NCBI GenBank assembly: GCA_009760855.2
Contig: WPIO01000089.1
Coordinates: 1,322,001-1,386,000, forward strand
Length of the DNA: 64,000 nucleotides
Origin: Cristatella mucedo
Lineage: Eukaryota > Bryozoa > Phylactolaemata > Cristatellidae
Reading direction: 5' to 3'
Every line of letters begins with the position of its first letter. Positions within the stretch are counted from its first letter, which is position 1. Made by a program: the position numbers and the translations under genes. Of the stretch, positions 55,313 through 64,000 are shown one piece after another. The notes below the pieces were generated by a model. It did not search any database. It saw only the letters and a list, made by a program, of their open reading frames with translations, and was not told the origin of the DNA.

Positions 55313-55707
55313 TTTCGGTGGCCCCAAGCTATAGGAATTAGCAGCAGCTAAAGTTTCGTCAATTGTAGGAATGACTGGTAAGCGATGCAACTTGTTTTGG
55401 AGCCGAGGCTCAAAGCTCTCATAAAGCCCGAGATACCACTCACAAACTACCCCAACCACTAGAGAGCACGGCTCCAGTTAGTGGCTGATTCAAAGACACC
55501 GTTGCCATTGAACGCCAGATGGGACAGGACTCTCTGGAATGTGGCTAGTTAGTCCACAAAAAACTGAGTCGGAACGTGTAAATAACTACACGTCAAAATG
55601 AGACTAGTTGAAAAAGGTCAAATGATGTTGCTCACCGACGCATGCTAGTGTCATCGGCAGCTGAGCCGGCTGACGTAAGCAATGCTTAACCCTCGAACTC
55701 GCCCTAC

Positions 55708-55765
55708 CTCAGCTTGCTGATGAGCTGCAATCAATTTTTGGATCATCATCCATTGATCACTGCAG
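55708..55765 (-). CDS. Probable small 5' exon (TALPID3 candidate)
   Basis: This 58-bp block has an excellent acceptor (CCTGCGTTTTTTGCCAG) and a good donor (CAAGCTGAG|GTAGGG). It encodes SDQWMMIQKLIAAHQQAE, an amphipathic helix, in phase 2 to 0. It lies upstream of the first placed TALPID3 exon on the same strand, so it may be one of the missing N-terminal exons. A connecting exon (phase 0 to 2) between 48.4 and 55.7 kb has not been found. It could also belong to another transcript or be chance. Confidence 0.4.
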
Positions 55766-55799
55766 CTGGCAAAAAACGCAGGTGCCGTGGTGGCTCGGA

Positions 55800-57920
55800 A
55801 GTCCATACTGTGGGTGATTGAGGCAGCAGCCAAGAAGCACGTGGCTCTTATGTGCCGGGGCCAAAGACTTACTCTCTCTGGCTACAGGTTTAGTCGCACT
55901 ACTACGTCCATACCGGCCTGACTGCCTTCAGGCAGAAGCCTAAAAGCCGACACCACGTTGGCTGGCTCGGGCGATGCCACATCACGTGACTGCTTCCTGC
56001 CCAGCTGCAGACGAGCAGCCAAGATATCTAGATATCATGATGGATAGAGATGGTCCACAGTCACATGATGGCTGCTAGAGAAACGTGTTCCAAGGGGCTG
56101 CTGATATGCCACACACCGAGACAGGCCCTTCACTTCACTGGATGAGGCCTGCAACAACTCGGCGATTGTGATCGGTGGCCTCACTGACCAGAGGTCTGAC
56201 ACTGCACTGCACCTGTTGTTGCCCCTCTTGACCCCGGGTTGCTCTTTGCTGCAGACAATGCTGCAGGCATAGCTATATGCAGGTACCTACCGATGAGCGA
56301 ACAGTTTGAGTGCGACCAGAATTCTGGACAATTGGGACAAGGTGACTCTGGCAGACAGGCAGGTTCGGGAGGCTGACAGCAGGTGGGGATCATGCCTGAG
56401 AGAAGCAGCACAGGCAGGCTAGATGAGGCAGTAAAGCTGCAGCCAGCCAGTGCTGCTGTGGTAAGCTGGTCCCGGCCTCCTTCACAGACCCACAGAGCAG
56501 GAAACCGAAGCTGGCTGTTCTGCAGCTGCTCCCAAATGACCTCGGAGCTTAAATCAACAGGCTTATAATGAACTCGGACAACCTCTTGTGCTGTAGGCCG
56601 AGCTGCAGCCATAGGTGTTTGCTTTGGCTCTTGCTTACGTCTGACATTAAATTGCTGGACGACCCAGGATCCCCTCCAACCGATCCAGCTCACAGGTACT
56701 GCCAGCCAGCCATCCACCTTCCCACGGTGCCGATGGTCCAAACAAAGACATTACTGACCTCACCCAGCCTGTGAAAGAGCCCTACCCTAACGTACCTGCT
56801 GAGTCAAGCAGCTGGCAGCCAGCTCCCGGTAGGCTCTGAATCACGTGGACCGGCATTCGGCTGTCGTCCCAGATTGCATCACTTGCCCGACACCAACCTG
56901 CTTGCTGCTGCAGCGCTGCTGCTGTGAGGCTGACAACAGAAGCTGCAAGCAGGCAGAAAAGGGGAAGCTGACTTGGAATTTCTCAGTTGGGGGCTCCAGC
57001 CGGCCGACTTCGGCTCCTACCTGTGCCTGTGTGTGTGTCTATTAAGCCCAGTGCTAGAAGCACCCCATCAGCAGCATGCCTGGCAGCCTCAGTGGTTAGC
57101 GTTCAGCTAGTTCTAAGATTGTCAACTTGTCAGATGGTCTGTTGAAGTAATATTGTGCCTTGGTCTATTGTGCAGTAGTCTGCCCCATAGGCAGGGTGCT
57201 GCCACAGCCCCTTGATGACGGTCAGAATGCACAACAAGAACACAAGAGGTACTGGCTAAGAGCTGCTTAGCCTAAACTGTTGAGCTCACTGCCGGTACGA
57301 CAGCTTTCGATCAACGCGAACAGCACAGCCGTTCGTGTCAGCAAAGCGCCATGCATGGTGCGACTGATCAGAGGGCTCTGCCTGGGGCAGCAGCAGCCAC
57401 GCTGAGGCTGAGCAGGATCTGTGAGCAGCTTTGGGTATCACGCGAAGCCGCATGCCTCTCCTGCCATTTGAGGGTAGGGAAAAGCTGAGCTAAAAGTGAG
57501 TCTGGAGACTCGGAGGAGTGAGGGAAGCTGGATGCATTAATCAGGCTTCGGTATGGCCGGCTGCTGGGATTATCGAGCAGCCAGTGCTGAGTGGATGAGT
57601 CAATGAGAAAGAATGCCTGTGTGACCTAGCTGATGGGTGAATGAGGCTAGTCCGAGCCCTTCCTATCGACTAGGTAATCATGAAAAATCGCATCAAGTGA
57701 CTGGCTCCTCTCTCTCTCTCCCCCCCCTCTGACAACACCACTCTCACCCACTTTCCCCCATGCACTGTTCACTTGAACCAACTAATGCCGGTCAAGCTCG
57801 AAACGCGATATTCCGGCCTCACTTAATTCGAGTCGAGCTGCCAGAACAGCAAGCCTGCTTGTGGCTCATGCTCAGCCTGTGCAGGATCACACACACACAT
57901 GCAGGCTGTCACCACCAAGC
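55800..57920. other. Region between candidate 5' exon and IRF2BP
   Basis: A 186-codon minus open frame (56181-56741) includes EVVRVHYKPVDLSSEVIWEQ, but no family is recognised and no exon boundaries are convincing. The remainder shows no repeats or domains that I can identify. Confidence 0.4.
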
Positions 57921-57929
57921 AGTTGACAT

Positions 57930-58030
57930 GCTTCCTTTCCAGCATGCGCATAAAGTGCCCAGAAAGAGATTTATTTCTCCTTAAGCTGCTAAAAAATGTT
58001 TCAACTATTCCTATCCTATTATTAAATAAT
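57930..58030 (+). mobile_element. LINE-A-type 3' tail downstream of IRF2BP
   Basis: TTTCCAGCATGCGCATAAAG TGCCCAGAAAGAGATTTATT resembles the LINE tail. It contains TTTATT, i.e. AATAAA on the minus strand, about 0.7 kb past the IRF2BP stop. Confidence 0.6.
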
Positions 58031-58683
58031 GCCCACGACTGCACCAAATGGGAACGCATGATGGAACGCATGACGGCCACATGTCCATTCGCGAAGCTCC
58101 CGAGCTCTGCACAGATTCGCTGTGATCCAGACGAGAGTCGAAGCCACGCACGTAATCTCGGATGCTGGCAATGCCAGGCAAGGGCGGGCAGAGGGTGGAG
58201 AGGCCTACGCACATGCATACACATGCCCGAGCAGTCCAACGAAACGCACCCGAAATGCACCACCGGCTGCAACAAACGGCCGAGGTCGAGCGATGGTGTA
58301 GCACACGAGCACGTCCCGCCAGCGCCGCTTGGCATCTTGGCAGCTTCCGCTCGTTGGTGCACACTCGCGAGCAGACAAAGGTGGCACCGTTCGACGCAGC
58401 AGGCCGTCTCTTTAAGGGGCACCGACAGTCACTACCTAAACTGACCGCGGTCGGAAAGCCGGACTGCAGTGAGGAGGCCTCGAGGCGGCGCGGGCAAGGT
58501 CTCTCACATCGGAGATGGAGGAATGGGGCTTCGGCCTCGGCGCATCGGCAGGCCGACTGGCGGCTCAGGGCAGCCGCTGTGGGTCAAGGAATCACGGTTC
58601 GGCCAGGGCAACACATAGTCAGCAGGTCCTCGTTCGGCAAGGTGCCTGGAGGGGAGGGGTGCCGGGAAGGGCGGCGGAGGGCG

Positions 58684-61014
58684 CTAGGCCTCCTTTTTCA
58701 TCAGCACTCTCGACGCACTGCGGCGGTGCTGATGCAGCAGAGCTGTGGCGCCGGCCGCAACATCGTCGCCGGCAGCCGAAGAGTTGGCGACACGCATGAT
58801 ATGCTCGAGTTCGCCTGACATGAATGCCCACGGCAGCGCGGCACCGGCCAGCAAGCACCTCTTGCCGCTGGGACAGAGCGCTCCGCCGCCGCTGCGGCCG
58901 CTGGAAGCGCCTCTGGCGGCCAACTGAAGTACGTGACCGCCGGCGGCAGCGCCGACGCCCAGCTGCTGCTTGATGCTGTCTTTGGTGCACGGGAAGCAGA
59001 ACTTATGTGCCGGCTCACTCGGACACTGCACAAAGGTGGCCTCCTGCAGGCACGCCAGGCAGGCGTAGCACACTCTGTCCTCAGCTGTTGCTGCAGCTGT
59101 AGCCGGGCTGCTGCCGGCAGCGGCCTCTAGCGGCAGCTGCGGGCTGACGTTCTTGCTCCGGCAGCCGCCGGCCGACGCGCAGTCGCTGACGCAAGTCGAG
59201 GAGGCCGCGTCAGCACCGAATGCTTCGCGAGCGGTCGCCACGCTGGCGCTGTCTTCTGCCTGCTGTATCCACCTCTTACTAGCCGGCGAAGTGGCGGCGA
59301 CGCTGAACGCCGTGCACTCCGGCGTGTGGGTGCGCTTCCGCAGCTGACCGGAAGCATGAACGGCTAGAACGGCCCTTCCGCCATTGCCACCGTCATGGCC
59401 CGGCTGGCTTGTCAAGAGGAAAGTGGAAGCTGAGCGCGAGGGGACTGCTTCCGGTAACGTCTCTTGGCGCACGGTTTCTCTGAAGCGTCGAACTCCTTCG
59501 GTTAGCAGGTCGCAAAAAGGCCTCCAATCGCCGCTGCTGCGGTGGCCAGCCTCATACTGCAGGCAGGCGTAGGCTGCAGCCTCATTGCCGCCTGACCCTC
59601 GCGCTTCGGCGACTTCGGCTACGCCCATGGCGTGCTGCAGCAACTGCCGGGCGATGGTCGCAACTTCTGTCAGTGTCCTTCCGGAGCCGATAGGGTACTC
59701 GATGCTGACGGTCAGCTCGTATTCGGCGCCGCCGCCGGCTAACGAAGAGGCTGGCTCAGCGTCGAACGCTATCACGCGGGCCAGCTCTGTCGGGGCTGCG
59801 TAATGGCAGATGTCGAATGGGGCACATGCTCGGAGCACGCGCAGCGCTTCTCTCACTTTGGCTGGCCTCCGCTCCGCCACTCGCTCAGCCTCACCTCCCC
59901 CGCCGCCTGTTGTGTGTCGCCGCGAGTCCTCGGTGAGGAGACTGCTGCAGCCGCCGCTGCTGCCACCTCCCCCTCCTCCACTGCTCGTCGGAGTGTCAGG
60001 AGACAATGATGAAGACGACTCACTACCGCTAAGTGCGGCCACGCTCCTTTTGAAGTTGGCCGCCGCCATCCGACCGGCGGCCATGCCTTGCATGTAGGCC
60101 AGGCTGGCAGCGGGCGACATTCGGGTGGGGATCGCCAGCACGGCGGCATCACTGGCTGCCGAGTGCTGCTGGGGACCGGCCACTGCAACGGCTGCGGCTG
60201 CAGCCGCTGTGGCAGCACCTGGACTCTGGTGGTACTTGTGGCCGATCTCAGGCATCGGTGCTGTCTTGGCTGAAGGTGGCCACCCGTACGGCAAGCTGCT
60301 GCCGTCGGTGGCAATGGCGCCACCGCTGGCTTCGCGAAACCGAGTAACTGCTGTCGACGATGGTGGCAGTGCCATCGAGCCGCCGCTTCCACAGCTCGGT
60401 GCGGTCGGCGTCACGCAGGCAGTAGCGGCCGACGGGCGGCTGCCACCGGCTGCCGGCGACGCCACCACCTCGTCCTCTGCTCCTCCCCTGGCTGCAACCG
60501 CCGAGTCGGAGGCACCCTTCGACGCCGGCGATCGGTGCAGCGACCTCAATCGCCGGGCCGTCTCTATGACGATCTCGACTCGGTCGGCTCCTTCATAGTT
60601 CACACAGCCGCGGCAGACGAGCTTCGAGAAATCGCGCACGATCGCCCAGGGCGTTCGAGGCAGGTCGCACAGGTAGCACTGCTCCCTGGCGCAGCCGCCG
60701 GCAATGGCACCGCCGGGCCTCCCTGCCTCGGCTGACGACGACGACGAGGAATCGGTGGCCAGCGACATCTGATGGGCGACGGTGGCACCGAACGGCATCG
60801 GCTTACCTCCGGTCTTCTGCACTTCTCCGGAGGAGTAGGACGGGTGGTGACGGCTGTGAGTGAGGCGGCCGAGCAAGCTCCTCTGTCGCAGTCGAAGCCT
60901 TACTTGAGAGCAATCGGGCGGCGGTGGTGCCTGGAGCGGTCGGCTGGTCGATTCGTCCCAGCAGCAGCAGCTGCTTGCTGCCGGTTCTCGATCTTTCGGA
61001 GCCGAGCCCGGCAA
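58684..61014 (-). CDS. IRF2BP: IRF2BP-family transcription co-regulator (single-exon ORF)
   Basis: IRF2BP proteins are nuclear co-regulators that bind IRF2 and other factors (family knowledge). The ORF is 776 aa. Near residues 113-147 is the C4 zinc finger C-x2-C...VCRGC with CYLCDLPRTPWAI and GCVNYEGADRVE, nearly identical to the family. Near residues 649-735 is the C-terminal RING-like domain: CYACLACLQEATFVQCPSEP, HKFCFPCTKDSIKQQ, LCPSGKRCLLAG, and LPWAFMSGELEHIM. The middle is Ala/Ser/Gly-rich, as is usual. Other family members begin only a few residues before the first finger, so Met73 or Met83 may be the true start; the first 72 codons may be 5' UTR or spliced. A GGAG|GTAAGC donor-like site lies just before Met73. 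The ORF is intronless, as in vertebrate paralogues, lies upstream of TALPID3 and has the same orientation. Confidence 0.93.
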   Translation of the reverse strand: MPGSAPKDREPAASSCCCWDESTSRPLQAPPPPDCSQVRLRLRQRSLLGRLTHSRHHPSYSSGEVQKTGGKPMPFGATVAHQMSLATDSSSSSSAEAGRPGGAIAGGCAREQCYLCDLPRTPWAIVRDFSKLVCRGCVNYEGADRVEIVIETARRLRSLHRSPASKGASDSAVAARGGAEDEVVASPAAGGSRPSAATACVTPTAPSCGSGGSMALPPSSTAVTRFREASGGAIATDGSSLPYGWPPSAKTAPMPEIGHKYHQSPGAATAAAAAAVAVAGPQQHSAASDAAVLAIPTRMSPAASLAYMQGMAAGRMAAANFKRSVAALSGSESSSSLSPDTPTSSGGGGGGSSGGCSSLLTEDSRRHTTGGGGGEAERVAERRPAKVREALRVLRACAPFDICHYAAPTELARVIAFDAEPASSLAGGGAEYELTVSIEYPIGSGRTLTEVATIARQLLQHAMGVAEVAEARGSGGNEAAAYACLQYEAGHRSSGDWRPFCDLLTEGVRRFRETVRQETLPEAVPSRSASTFLLTSQPGHDGGNGGRAVLAVHASGQLRKRTHTPECTAFSVAATSPASKRWIQQAEDSASVATAREAFGADAASSTCVSDCASAGGCRSKNVSPQLPLEAAAGSSPATAAATAEDRVCYACLACLQEATFVQCPSEPAHKFCFPCTKDSIKQQLGVGAAAGGHVLQLAARGASSGRSGGGALCPSGKRCLLAGAALPWAFMSGELEHIMRVANSSAAGDDVAAGATALLHQHRRSASRVLMKKEA

Positions 61015-64000
61015 GCGGCCGGTTGAGGGCGAGTCGATATTGGTAATGCCCAGACGGCTGGCTGGCTGGCCGGTAGCTGGCCGCCGGCTGCCCGGGCAGC
61101 TGACCTGCCCTTCTCACCGATGAGTCATTCGAAGCATGCAGCCGGGAGGCCCGCAGGCAGGCTGCTGGAGAGGGATCACAAGGGGCAGGCAGAGCAACAG
61201 CCTCTTATCGTGGCTGCTCTCTACAGTGAGTCACCAAGCTGAGGGGGACAGGGGCCACCCGAGGCTGCTAAGTCCTGGGCGTAGGCCAGGCGCCACTGCT
61301 GTTGGTACGGTGGCTCCGATGGCTAAACTAGCTGCCAAAAGCCCACAGCCAAGAGCAGTGCGATCAAACTTTGGCCAGCCGAAAGGCTGCTCGGTCGGCA
61401 TCTTTCACTGGAGCTAGTACAGGATGGGGGGAAGGAGACGATCGGGTTGTTCAGCCATGTCGATGTCGTGCGACTAGGGCTCAGGGAAACCTTGACCAGG
61501 TGCTTAGCGATCCAGATTTGCTGATCGATAGACAGCTAGTGAATTAAAGCGAAAGCCGGTCATTACGAGCCATTAACGACGATATGGTAGCATTAAACTG
61601 ACGGCCGATCTGAGCTCTGGCAACTGCCACAGGCAAAGTCACTGTCATCTTCAAACGCTTGCTCAGAAAATTTACTGATGGCTCGAAAGGACATACAGCT
61701 CGAAAGGAGCCCTGTCCGGCAGCAGCAGAGGCCCTCAGGCAGGCGAGCCGGAGCTATCTTTCCTCTCGGTAAGCTGCTGGCGATTAAGTCTTGCTGGAAA
61801 CTTGCTTACATCCAATGCCTACTGATACAAGAGGTCTACAGTCTCTAACGAGCCACAGCAGGAATATGCTATCTGGCCTTAAACAGCATAGAGTCCCAAG
61901 CATGTTGCTCGATGCAAGTGAAGCTGCTGTCCCATGCCGGCGGTTCAATTAAGCCCTGACTTGACAGACTGGAGACTCTCCTCCTCCAGTGCCACTTTCT
62001 TCCTGTTCAGAGACAGGTCCACGTATACTGCTAGCTTCACCGCTGGCTCTGCATTTCCATGGTGCCAGGCCTTACAGGATGCTTACTGCTCTGCCTTGAC
62101 GAAATCTCTTGCTCTCAGTTTTGCACTCTCACCAGTAAGTCTCTGCTGGCCTTGCCCAGAAGAGGCACCACCATCAATCGTCAGAAGGCCAAGGACAGAT
62201 GGTTTGACGATTAAATACGACCCGGTGGTTCATCCACATGTAGGGCAGCACCCAGACGGCAGGCTCTGAAGCCGGCAGCTGCATCGGCAGCTTCTAGTCT
62301 GCATTGACAGACCACCAGAAGCATGAGTTGTGTACATACTACAGCATAGACGTGTCACAGACCTGCATTATAGCATTCTAGTCCTGGCATTGAAGCTCCT
62401 CGTGTGGTTAGCCCACACGAGTAACAGGAGCACAATACTGCAGCCTGCTTCCTGTGAAAAGCTCAAAGCACTCCACTGGCTGGCTGGCTGTGAGCACAGA
62501 ATCTATACCCAGCCTATGGGCACCGAACTGCAAAGGACATTAGGGGGAGTGCTGTTGCAGCAGTGGTTTCTAATAGCTTAAACTCGGGGTCAAAGGTAGA
62601 GACAGCTTGGACTTGGCCTCTTGGATGGTTAACTTTATGAAGCCTCCTTCCTCCCTACAGCAAGCAGCAACCACCTGTGGCCTACTCCCCTCCCCCCAGT
62701 TGGTTGGGAAACCTTTAGTTTGTGCTGTGCCAATGCTGATTTCTGTAGCTGATTAGTACGGCCGGCCGTCAGGCACCAAGTACTGGAGGCAGGCAGGTAG
62801 CTCTACTGCCAGCTCCAGAGGATTCGACACTGCAGCACTAGCCGCATTGCCTCAGCTGCCAGTCAAGCAGAGACGAAGACTGACAGCCTGGTTAAGCTTG
62901 GCGGCTGACGAGGGCAGGATTTCCGACGACTCGACACGAAGCAGCTGAAGGCCACACTCGGCAGTCCAGCCTCACTAGCCACAGCGCCACTCAGGACTTG
63001 CTCACAGCGATAGGTAAGCATCAACATGCCGACGGCTCGAAGGCTCCACTGCGATGCCGGCAGTCGAGGCAGAAGGCCATTCGACTGATTGCTATCTTGG
63101 CTCTCGAGTCAATTAACCAGCATCCTGGCCAATCGGTGCTAGGCTGCCAGGAGCAGCTTGCTTCCTCGTGCTTAAGACTGACAACTAATCTTTTTGCCAA
63201 CGGCTTCCTAGGTGCCCCCAGCTCGGCTGCTGGCAAGCAGTTGTGCTGGCTGCTCGGTAGCTAGGCCTCTGGTGGTGCCCAGTCGTCGTGGCAGCAATCG
63301 CGAGCAGGCAGGCCCGGACAGGGCAGGGCGTGAGGCTATTCAGAAATCTTCCGAGGCAGGTGGCAGCTGACTCCGGCTTCGACAGTAGAGTGGCCATAAG
63401 CGCTCGATGGGGGTTATGTTGCCGACAGAACTGGCACAACCGGACCGGCCCATTGCCTCCCCCCTCTTATCCCCCCACGGCTAGCTATAAGATGGTACTT
63501 TGGGAAGCATTTGGGTAGCCACGTGAAACGAGCAGGGCGACAGGCTACCTTCACTGCTTGCGAAAAAACAAAGGGAACCGGCTAGCTGCTGCTGCTACAG
63601 CTGCTGCTGCTACATGCCACTAAGAGCAAGAAGTTGGCCGACGAGTCCTGTTGACTTGGGTTCTACAAAGGTGTGTGCTTTGGCAAACCCTGAATACCCG
63701 CAGACTGCGCAACCGGAACCGAAAATGGGCACTTTCTCCAGCTGCTCCAAGTGGCCAGCCAATTGCCGGCATCGACTGCCCCCTCCCGAGACCACACACA
63801 GCACTTCCAGCACGAACGGAGGCGCAATCGATTAACTCAAAATTAGCAACTATGGCTTTTGACTGACAAAACTGAGCTCTCTTTAAATCACTACGAAAGG
63901 GCATGCCTGTGTGTGCAGTAGCAGTGCACTGTAAAAGCATGCACGCACCTAATCATGCCTCCGTAGAGTGCACCGTCAACCCACACCCACAAGCTGTGAG
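61015..64000. other. IRF2BP: Upstream flank of IRF2BP
   Basis: GC-rich near 61.0-61.1 kb, with no TATA box evident. Only short overlapping open frames follow, with Ser/Pro or Leu-rich compositions. A GCTGCTGCT(A) repeat lies at 63585-63612. No gene is recognised. Confidence 0.5.

Noticed and set aside
57823-58444. 199-aa Cys-rich minus frame and 181-aa plus frame
   Set aside because: Both run through a LINE-type tail and lie in the probable IRF2BP 3' UTR; no domain is recognised.
58162-58818. 218-aa plus frame
   Set aside because: It is antisense to the 3' end of the IRF2BP ORF and its 3' flank; composition mirrors the GC-rich coding strand.

Overview
This is an animal nuclear-genome window, probably from an invertebrate. 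Coding sequence is split into short exons with GT..AG boundaries and kilobase introns. Introns are packed with 5'-truncated CR1/L2-like LINEs, tRNA-derived SINEs, a hAT and a Tc1/mariner element and very long microsatellites. No operons, ribosome binding sites, rRNA genes or CRISPR arrays are visible. The exact taxon cannot be read from the sequence; a spiralian such as a flatworm or mollusc is only a guess.

Two genes can be recognised, both on the minus strand. (1) About 5.3-48.4 kb, perhaps starting at 55.8 kb or beyond, is a multi-exon homologue of TALPID3 (KIAA0586), the centriolar protein needed for ciliogenesis and Hedgehog signalling. Fifteen exons were placed by hand. Every pair of neighbouring exons has matching reading phase, and the translated blocks follow the conserved TALPID3 order: Ala-rich/coiled-coil N-terminus, VDQ helix, DENYVKRVYGRALY block, PVTIVLG block, EEENLPG, WVEQQLMGRIV, the YQVFLDTGEPVDEALL...LAESVRTMLG block, TP-rich linkers, and C-terminal SEGEW/SEGEL repeats. 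The exons encode about 1,266 aa; the extreme N-terminus is not confidently located. (2) 58.7-61.0 kb is a single-exon IRF2BP-family transcription co-regulator with both hallmark zinc domains.

Layout: 1-1.2 kb is GC-rich flank with a perfect 16-bp hairpin and one possible exon; 1.2-3.5 kb is a hAT element with intact 8-bp target duplication but broken transposase; 3.7-4.5 kb is a LINE relic; 5.3-48.4 kb is TALPID3 with repeat-filled introns (Tc1 at 42.7-43.9 kb, LINE/SINE stack at 39.2-40 kb, 200-bp GGGA array at 40.4 kb); 49-58 kb is mostly repeats, with one probable 58-bp minus exon and one coding-like plus patch; 58.7-61.0 kb is IRF2BP; 61-64 kb shows no recognisable gene.

The repeats tell one connected story. 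LINE family A ends in a conserved tail plus (ATT)n. One SINE family carries the same roughly 50-bp tail, which suggests that it borrows the LINE's machinery. LINE family B ends in (ACAT)n, which explains several of the window's ACAT/ATGC microsatellites. Two of these insertions sit within a few tens of bases of TALPID3 splice sites. No clearly undescribed biological system was found; the most informative observations are the manual TALPID3 gene model, the SINE/LINE tail sharing and repeat insertions at splice boundaries.
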